Source: Clostridia bacterium (GTDB lineage: Bacteria; Bacillota; Clostridia; Christensenellales; Aristaeellaceae). From it: a DNA stretch of 27,106 bases. Both the position numbers and the translations under genes were made by a program. How positions within the stretch are numbered: the stretch's first letter is position 1; each line of letters starts with the position of its first letter. The notes beneath the pieces are model-generated. The model saw nothing but the letters and a program-made list of their open reading frames with translations, was not told the origin of the DNA and searched no databases. Of this stretch, positions 22,710 to 27,106 are shown piece by piece. Location of the stretch: assembly GCA_900769875.1 (NCBI GenBank), contig CAAGII010000032.1, positions 1 through 27,106 on the forward strand, in the 5' to 3' direction.

Positions 22710-23244
22710 GCGTCACCGCCTCTACTTCATCGATTGCCCTGCGCTTGCTGTACGCCGCTGCGTGTCCTGCTCTGATCCAATACCCTTCATGGAACGCGGC
22801 AAGGGTTGCGATGATGCAAACAGCCATTCCACAAGCATTCAGGCCTATGTATGGCAGAATCAACGGAAGGACAAACAGCATGATTCCTGTCAGCTTGTTG
22901 ATTCCGGAGTGCACTGCCACATATTTTCTCTGGACGATCAAACCGGCTATGATATTCATTGCTTTGATGACGGCAATTGCCCCGATCCATATCCACAGCC
23001 ATCGGGCGATTGCCAGCTTTGGCAATAGCTTGAGCAGACATATGCCGGCAAACACAGTATCTGCAACGGTATCCAGTTTGGAGCCGAATTCACTGACAGT
23101 ATTTGTTTTTCTTGCGACAGCGCCATCAAGCATATCCGTCAATCCGGCCAGAAGGTAGAAAAGATAGAATGCAGGAGAAAAGGCTGGCAGGAACAGTATG
23201 ATGGAAGCGCACAGGATTCTGCAGCCTGTGAGGATGTTTGCCAT
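22687..23244 (-). CDS. CDP-alcohol phosphatidyltransferase family protein
   Basis: A 185-aa integral membrane enzyme with the complete CDP-alcohol phosphatidyltransferase signature D-G-x2-A-R-x8-G-x3-D-x3-D: D40, G41, A44, R45, G54, D58, D62. Family members join a CDP-linked lipid or alcohol to an acceptor (for example PgsA, PssA); the acceptor cannot be told. About five or six membrane helices are predicted by eye. Start ATG at 23242-23244 with GAGGTGATC upstream. Its base composition is visibly lower in GC than the flanking genes, with many A/T-ending codons, hinting at later acquisition. It is coupled to the downstream GNAT. No clear sigma-A promoter is visible in 23245-23310. Confidence 0.9.
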   Translation of the reverse strand: MANILTGCRILCASIILFLPAFSPAFYLFYLLAGLTDMLDGAVARKTNTVSEFGSKLDTVADTVFAGICLLKLLPKLAIARWLWIWIGAIAVIKAMNIIAGLIVQRKYVAVHSGINKLTGIMLFVLPLILPYIGLNACGMAVCIIATLAAFHEGYWIRAGHAAAYSKRRAIDEVEAVTHDAAKND

Positions 23245-23310
23245 GCGATCACCTCATACGGAGCAATGCTTGTGTGGTGATCCGCCTCATTGATGCTCCT
23301 CTCGCCGGAT

Positions 23311-23351
23311 GAAACAGAAACAGCCACAGCAGTTTGCGCTACTGTGGCTGT
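23311..23351 (-). terminator. rnjA terminator
   Basis: On the minus strand ACAGCCACAG (plus 23342-23351) pairs with CTGTGGCTGT (plus 23320-23329), a 10-bp stem followed by TTCTGTTTC. A second GC-rich hairpin (about 23370-23400) lies between it and the rnjA stop codon. Confidence 0.8.
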
Positions 23352-23400
23352 CCACTGCCTGATGAACGCTGCCGCCCCGGGCGACGGCGCCCGCGGCAGA

Positions 23401-25071
23401 TCAGACGTCAAGAATAATGGGCAGGATCATGGGATTGCGCTTGATCTTCTCAAAAATGAAGCGATGCAGATCATCCTTGATACGGTTCTTCAGATCCGGC
23501 CAGTTTTCACCGGCAAGGCTGGAGGAAAGCAGAATCTGGCGCACAACCTCGCGGGTCTGATCGATGATATCCTCGTTTTCGCGCACATAGATGAAGCCGC
23601 GGCTGATGATATCCGGGCCGCTCATCAGCTTGCAGTCGTCGCGATTGATCGCCATCACCACAATAATCAGGCCGTCCTGGCTGAGATGCTTGCGGTCGCG
23701 CAGCACCACATTGCCCACGTCGCCCACGCCGAGGCCGTCCACCAGCACGCCGCCGGTAGGCACCTGTTCGCCAAGGCTCAAGCGATCCTCAGTCATCTCG
23801 ATGACCTGACCAATCTCGGGAATCACAATATTGCGGCTGTCCATTCCCATGCTTTCGGCAAGCACGGCGTGCTGCCAGAGCATGCGGTACTCGCCGTGCA
23901 CAGGAATGAAGTAGCGCGGCTTGACCAGCGCGTGCATCAGCTTCAGCTCTTCCTGCTTGGCGTGGCCGGACACATGAACCTCCGCCATCGCATCGTACAC
24001 AACCTGTGCGCCGCAGCGGTAGAGCTGGTTGATCACACGGCTGATGAACTTCTCGTTGCCGGGAATGGGCGTGGCGGAAATCACCACGGTATCGCTCTGG
24101 CGGATCTGCAGCTTGCGGTGCTCCGAATACGCCATGCGGGTCAGACCGGCCATCGGCTCGCCCTGACTGCCGGTGGTCATCACCAGCAGCTCCTGATCGG
24201 GATACTGGTCAAGGTTATCCATATCGACGATGCATTCCTCCGGAATGCGCAATTCGCCGATTTGCATGGCGACGCGGCTGACGTTGACCATGCTGCGCCC
24301 GATGAAGCACACGCGCCTGCCATAGCTGATGGCCTGCTCCACCACCATCTGCATGCGATGGATGTTGCTGGCGAACATTGCCACGATCACGCGGCCCTCC
24401 GCCTCGCGGAACACATTCTCGAAGGTTTGCCCGACCTTGCGCTCGGAAATGGTATGGCCGGTGCGCTCCACATTGGTCGATTCGCACAGAAGCGCCATCA
24501 CGCCGCGCTCGCCAAGCGCGGCCAGCGACTGCAGATCGGTAATCTGCCCGTCGATGGGTGTATAGTCGATCTTGAAGTCGCCGCTGACCACCACCGTGCC
24601 CGCGGGGCAGGTAATGGCAATGGCGCATGCCTCCGCAATGGAGTGGCTGACATGGATGAACTGGCAGGTGAACTTGCCCAGCCGCACCACGTCTCTCGGC
24701 CTGACCACCTGCATGGGAATACCGGCCACACGGTGCTCCTTGAGCTTGAGATCCACCAGCGCCAGCGTCAGCTTGGTACCGTAGAGCGGCGCCGGCACCT
24801 GCTGGAGAATATAGGGCGTCGCGCCGATATGATCCTCATGGCCGTGCGTCAGCAGAAAGCCGCGCACATTCTTCTTCTTTTCTACAAGGTATGTCACATC
24901 CGGGATCACCAGATCAATACCCAGCATATCCTCCTTGGGGAAAATGCTGCCGCAGTCAACGACGATGATATCGTCCTCGTACTCAAAAACCGTCATGTTC
25001 TTGCCGATCTCGTCCACACCGCCGAGGGAGACGATCCTCAGCTTGCTCGGCGGATTGCTGCTCTTATTCAC
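23401..25071 (-). CDS. rnjA: Ribonuclease J
   Basis: RNase J is a beta-lactamase-fold nuclease with 5'-to-3' exonuclease and endonuclease activity, central to mRNA decay and rRNA maturation in Bacillota. The 556-aa length is normal. LTHGHEDHIGA (HGHEDH at 76-81) is the zinc motif, with the beta-CASP features GRSMVNVSRVA, TTGSQGEP and HVSGHAKQEE and the C-terminal domain. The start is GTG at 25069-25071, supported by AAAGGAGG; no ATG fits better. A leader of about 210 nt precedes it. Whether a second RNase J exists elsewhere cannot be seen, so the paralogue letter is tentative. Confidence 0.95.
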   Translation of the reverse strand: MNKSSNPPSKLRIVSLGGVDEIGKNMTVFEYEDDIIVVDCGSIFPKEDMLGIDLVIPDVTYLVEKKKNVRGFLLTHGHEDHIGATPYILQQVPAPLYGTKLTLALVDLKLKEHRVAGIPMQVVRPRDVVRLGKFTCQFIHVSHSIAEACAIAITCPAGTVVVSGDFKIDYTPIDGQITDLQSLAALGERGVMALLCESTNVERTGHTISERKVGQTFENVFREAEGRVIVAMFASNIHRMQMVVEQAISYGRRVCFIGRSMVNVSRVAMQIGELRIPEECIVDMDNLDQYPDQELLVMTTGSQGEPMAGLTRMAYSEHRKLQIRQSDTVVISATPIPGNEKFISRVINQLYRCGAQVVYDAMAEVHVSGHAKQEELKLMHALVKPRYFIPVHGEYRMLWQHAVLAESMGMDSRNIVIPEIGQVIEMTEDRLSLGEQVPTGGVLVDGLGVGDVGNVVLRDRKHLSQDGLIIVVMAINRDDCKLMSGPDIISRGFIYVRENEDIIDQTREVVRQILLSSSLAGENWPDLKNRIKDDLHRFIFEKIKRNPMILPIILDV

Positions 25072-25283
25072 AAACTGCCTCCTTTCGAAGCATCAAAATA
25101 TCCGGAATCCTTTGTGCGTTCTTCAAGCCCACGCACAGGGCGAACAAAGCGTTTCTGAACGAAGGCGTCTGAGCCTGCCGGCGCGCCGCGTATGGGCATA
25201 GCTTAACAGAAGCGTCGTCATCGACGCGGTATGCTTCTGCCCGCTCACGCATCAGCCCCACAAATAGCCGCAAGGCCGTTCAT
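25072..25283 (-). other. Long 5' leader of rnjA with hairpin
   Basis: About 210 nt lie between the expected transcription start (near 25283) and the GTG start. The leader holds a strong hairpin, GCGTCG/CGACGC with a 4-nt loop (25212-25227), extended by CAGAA/TTCTG (25207-25211, 25235-25239) across an asymmetric loop. No riboswitch class was recognised. A 69-codon frame starting with TTG spans it but has no ribosome site. Confidence 0.55.
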
Positions 25284-25289
25284 ATCATT

Positions 25290-25318
25290 ATTATAGCACA
25301 CTTTCTGAAAAGTACCAA
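25290..25318 (-). promoter_or_regulatory. rnjA promoter
   Basis: Minus-strand TTGGTA (plus 25313-25318), 17-nt spacer, perfect TATAAT (plus 25290-25295) preceded by TGC. Confidence 0.85.
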
Positions 25319-25403
25319 TGCTTTTGAAAAAACTTTTGTCCGCGATTTGCTGTGTTGATGATTATTTTCATGAACAATTCATCGAATGAGTGCGAAAGCA
25401 CGG

Positions 25404-25433
25404 AAAAAGGAGACGCCGCGCTGCGACGCCTCC
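25404..25433 (-). terminator. glyA terminator
   Basis: Minus-strand GGAGGCGTCGC pairs with GCGGCGTCTCC (two G-U pairs, 11 bp, 3-nt loop; plus 25409-25433), followed by TTTTTCC. Confidence 0.88.
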
Positions 25434-25460
25434 CTATGGAATGCCATGATGCTTCAGCCG

Positions 25461-26696
25461 TTACTCGTACAGCGGGTAGTTCGCCATCAGCGCGGTGACC
25501 TCCGCCTTCACCTGCTCCACGCAGGCTTCGCCCTCGCGGGCGATGCGGGCGATCCAGCGAGCGACCTGCTCGAACTCCTTCTCCTTCAGGCCGCGGCTGG
25601 TACCCGCGGGCGAGCCCACACGGATACCGCTGGTCACAAAGGCGGAGCGGGTTTCGTTGGGCACAGTGTTCTTGTTGGCGGTGATGTTGGCGCGATCCAG
25701 CAGGCTTTCCATCATCTTGCCGGTCATCTCGGTGCCGGTGAAGTCCAGCAGCAGCAGATGATTGTCCGTGCCGTCGGACACCATGCGGATGCCCTCCTCA
25801 CGGAAGGCGCGCTCCATCGCCTTGGCGTTGAGAATGATCTGATGCTGATAGGCCTTAAACTCGTCCGTCATCGCCTCGCCAAAGCAAACAGCCTTGGCCG
25901 CGATCACATGCTCCAGCGGGCCGCCCTGCGTGCCGGGGAAGATGGCCTTGTCGATTGCCTTGGCGTACTGTTCCCTGCACAGGATCAGGCCGCCGCGGGG
26001 GCCGCGCAGGGTCTTGTGCGTGGTGCTGGTCACAAAGTCGCAGTAGGGCACGGGGTTGGGATGCTCGCCCGCCGCCACAAGGCCCGCGATATGCGCCATA
26101 TCCACCATCAGCAGCGCGCCCACCTCGTCGGCGATGGCACGCAGCTTGTCAAACTCGATGATACGCGGATATGCGGAAGCGCCCGCGACGATCATCTTCG
26201 GCCTGCACTCCAGCGCGATCTCACGCACGTTGTCATAATCAATCCGCTCAGTTTCGGGGCTGACGCCATAGGGCACAAAGCGGAAATACTTGCCGCTCAT
26301 ATTCACGGGGCTACCGTGGGTCAGATGACCGCCATGGCTGAGGTTCATGCCCATCACGGTGTCGCCGGGATTGAGCATGGCAAAATAAACCGCCATGTTC
26401 GCCTGCGCGCCGGAATGCGGCTGCACGTTGGCATGCTCCGCGCCGTAGATGGCCTTCACACGATCGCGGGCAAGGTTTTCCACCACGTCCACATACTGGC
26501 AGCCGCCGTAGTAGCGATGCCCCGGATAACCCTCCGCATATTTGTTGGTCAGGCAGGTACCCATCGCCGCCATGACCGCCGGAGAGACAAAATTCTCAGA
26601 GGCAATCAGCTCAATATGCGTGCGCTGACGATCCAGCTCCTGCTCGATCGCGGCAGCGACCTCACGGTCGGCCTGACGGAGAAGTTCAAGTTCCAT
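25461..26696 (-). CDS. glyA: Serine hydroxymethyltransferase
   Basis: SHMT is a PLP enzyme that converts serine and tetrahydrofolate to glycine and 5,10-methylene-tetrahydrofolate, the main source of one-carbon units. The 411-aa length is standard. IASENFVS (31-38), YPGHRYYGG (57-65), the PLP aspartate region MVDMAHIAGL (D199, H202) and the Schiff-base lysine K228 in TSTTHKTLRGPRGG are all present. The start ATG at 26694-26696 has AGGAGG 8 nt upstream; the ATG at 26702 is too close to it. Monocistronic with its own strong promoter and terminator. No riboswitch fits in the short leader. Confidence 0.97.
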   Translation of the reverse strand: MELELLRQADREVAAAIEQELDRQRTHIELIASENFVSPAVMAAMGTCLTNKYAEGYPGHRYYGGCQYVDVVENLARDRVKAIYGAEHANVQPHSGAQANMAVYFAMLNPGDTVMGMNLSHGGHLTHGSPVNMSGKYFRFVPYGVSPETERIDYDNVREIALECRPKMIVAGASAYPRIIEFDKLRAIADEVGALLMVDMAHIAGLVAAGEHPNPVPYCDFVTSTTHKTLRGPRGGLILCREQYAKAIDKAIFPGTQGGPLEHVIAAKAVCFGEAMTDEFKAYQHQIILNAKAMERAFREEGIRMVSDGTDNHLLLLDFTGTEMTGKMMESLLDRANITANKNTVPNETRSAFVTSGIRVGSPAGTSRGLKEKEFEQVARWIARIAREGEACVEQVKAEVTALMANYPLYE

Positions 26697-26729
26697 GACC
26701 ATACCTCCTGCATAATGGTTTTGCTGCCT

Positions 26730-26758
26730 ATTATAGCAAAGCATGCGGTACAATGCAA
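26730..26758 (-). promoter_or_regulatory. glyA promoter
   Basis: Minus-strand TTGCAT (plus 26753-26758), 17-nt spacer, perfect TATAAT (plus 26730-26735) preceded by TGC. Confidence 0.88.
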
Positions 26759-26798
26759 CGCCCCTGCGCACGAAATACACGGAAAGAACGATGCACAG

Positions 26799-26928
26799 AA
26801 AAACCGTACCGCTCAGACTGGGCAACCCCGCAGCACATCCGCCTGATGCTTATTGCTGCTGCATTCCTGCCCTGACAAGGTTCACACCGGCAAATCGCAC
26901 GGGACCCAGTCGTCATCGCAAATACGGC
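26799..26928 (-). ncRNA. ffs: Signal recognition particle RNA (4.5S-type, ffs)
   Basis: The RNA partner of Ffh in the SRP, the system to which FtsY belongs. On the minus strand, domain IV is clear: GTCAGG, GCA, GGAA tetraloop, TGC, AGCAGC, with the asymmetric and symmetric internal loops that bind Ffh. The 5' GACTGGG (plus 26905-26911) pairs with 3' CCCAGTC (plus 26816-26822), giving a mature RNA of about 96 nt. An outer pairing, CCGTA (plus 26923-26927) with TACGG (plus 26804-26808) followed by TTTTT, suggests that the primary transcript closes on itself and ends there. The promoter is at 26935-26963. No Alu-type domain is present, so it is the short form. Confidence 0.93.
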
Positions 26929-26934
26929 TCTGTT

Positions 26935-26963
26935 ATTATACACGATGACAGCGAAAAATGCAA
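26935..26963 (-). promoter_or_regulatory. SRP RNA promoter
   Basis: Minus-strand TTGCAT (plus 26958-26963), 17-nt spacer, perfect TATAAT (plus 26935-26940). The -35 is identical to those of glyA and the ferredoxin gene. The expected start is near 26928. Confidence 0.88.
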
Positions 26964-27003
26964 CTCCTTTTTTTCATCCGCCTTGCCAATGAGAATTGCA
27001 AGT

Positions 27004-27106
27004 TTAAATGACGCATGCCTTGGATAGGATGGGAGCGAGAGCAGACTGCTCAAAAGCAGAAGCGTAATCGAGTTTTCTACGGGGGTAATGGTTCATCCAG
27101 TGAGCA
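27004..27106 (-). CDS. C-terminal end of a probable transposase (cut by window edge)
   Basis: The last 33 codons of a minus-strand frame are visible, ending with TAA at 27004-27006. The stretch MNHYPRRKLDYASAFE resembles the conserved end of IS30-type and related DDE transposases, where N-x-x-P-R-x-x-L-x-x-x-x-P-x-E/F follows the catalytic Glu. The catalytic residues themselves are outside the window, so this is a tentative call. If right, an insertion sequence ends between here and the SRP RNA promoter; no terminal inverted repeat can be tested without its other end. Confidence 0.4.
   Translation of the reverse strand, partial: AHWMNHYPRRKLDYASAFEQSALAPILSKACVI

Noticed and set aside
23290..25158. 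622-codon plus-strand open frame
   Set aside because: Antisense to rnjA; His/Ala-rich composition typical of a shadow frame.
25064..25273. 69-codon upstream frame in the rnjA leader
   Set aside because: It begins with TTG, has no ribosome site, and shows no protein-like pattern; treated as leader RNA.
26697..26729. Glycine or folate riboswitch before glyA
   Set aside because: The predicted leader is about 30 nt, too short for any known class.

Overview
The window reads as a chromosomal segment of a GC-rich Bacillota (Clostridia-type) bacterium. The gene content supports this: class III fructose-1,6-bisphosphatase, RNase J, the darA-holB-ricT cluster, a YugP-type membrane peptidase, AGGAGG ribosome sites almost everywhere, and a short SRP RNA with a GGAA tetraloop. 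A gut lineage such as Christensenellales/Oscillospirales is a guess. Most of the window is core housekeeping; only the right edge (possible transposase tail) and the lower-GC genes near 22.3-23.2 kb look like accessory DNA.

Left part (1-9.9 kb), mostly minus strand: partial ftsY, yugP-like peptidase, a class-3 aldehyde dehydrogenase homologue that lacks its catalytic residues, class III fbp, a divergent plus-strand GNAT, a cytoplasmic polysaccharide deacetylase, an 8Fe-8S-type ferredoxin, then the conserved darA-holB-ricT operon (c-di-AMP receptor, clamp-loader delta prime, RicT).

Middle (9.9-20 kb): a divergent promoter region with a perfect 16-bp palindrome drives marR-abcA-abcB, a self-regulated heterodimeric ABC exporter of the TM287/288 type whose consensus site has an unusual Walker A. 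Then come a DUF4867-like protein, paired terminators, a 20-codon remnant of a RimJ-type acetyltransferase, a membrane PAS/degenerate-GGDEF/HD-GYP/PAS signalling protein, and two tandem Gfo/Idh/MocA oxidoreductases, probably a small sugar-modifying operon.

Right part (20-27.1 kb): tandem initiator and elongator tRNA-Met genes, yajC, a Cys/Pro-rich protein with a possible sporulation-type promoter, a small membrane-anchored unknown, a CDP-alcohol phosphatidyltransferase plus GNAT pair, RNase J with a leader of about 210 nt, glyA, the SRP RNA gene (ffs), and the C-terminal end of what looks like a transposase.

Sixteen sigma-A-like promoters can be read directly. Fourteen have 17-nt spacers, and eleven carry TGC in front of the -10 hexamer (extended -10). 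Nothing here is a clear new multi-gene system. The most unusual items are the inactive-looking aldehyde dehydrogenase, the Gly-to-Val Walker A change in the exporter, and the Cys/Pro-rich protein. No CRISPR array, integrase or prophage was seen.
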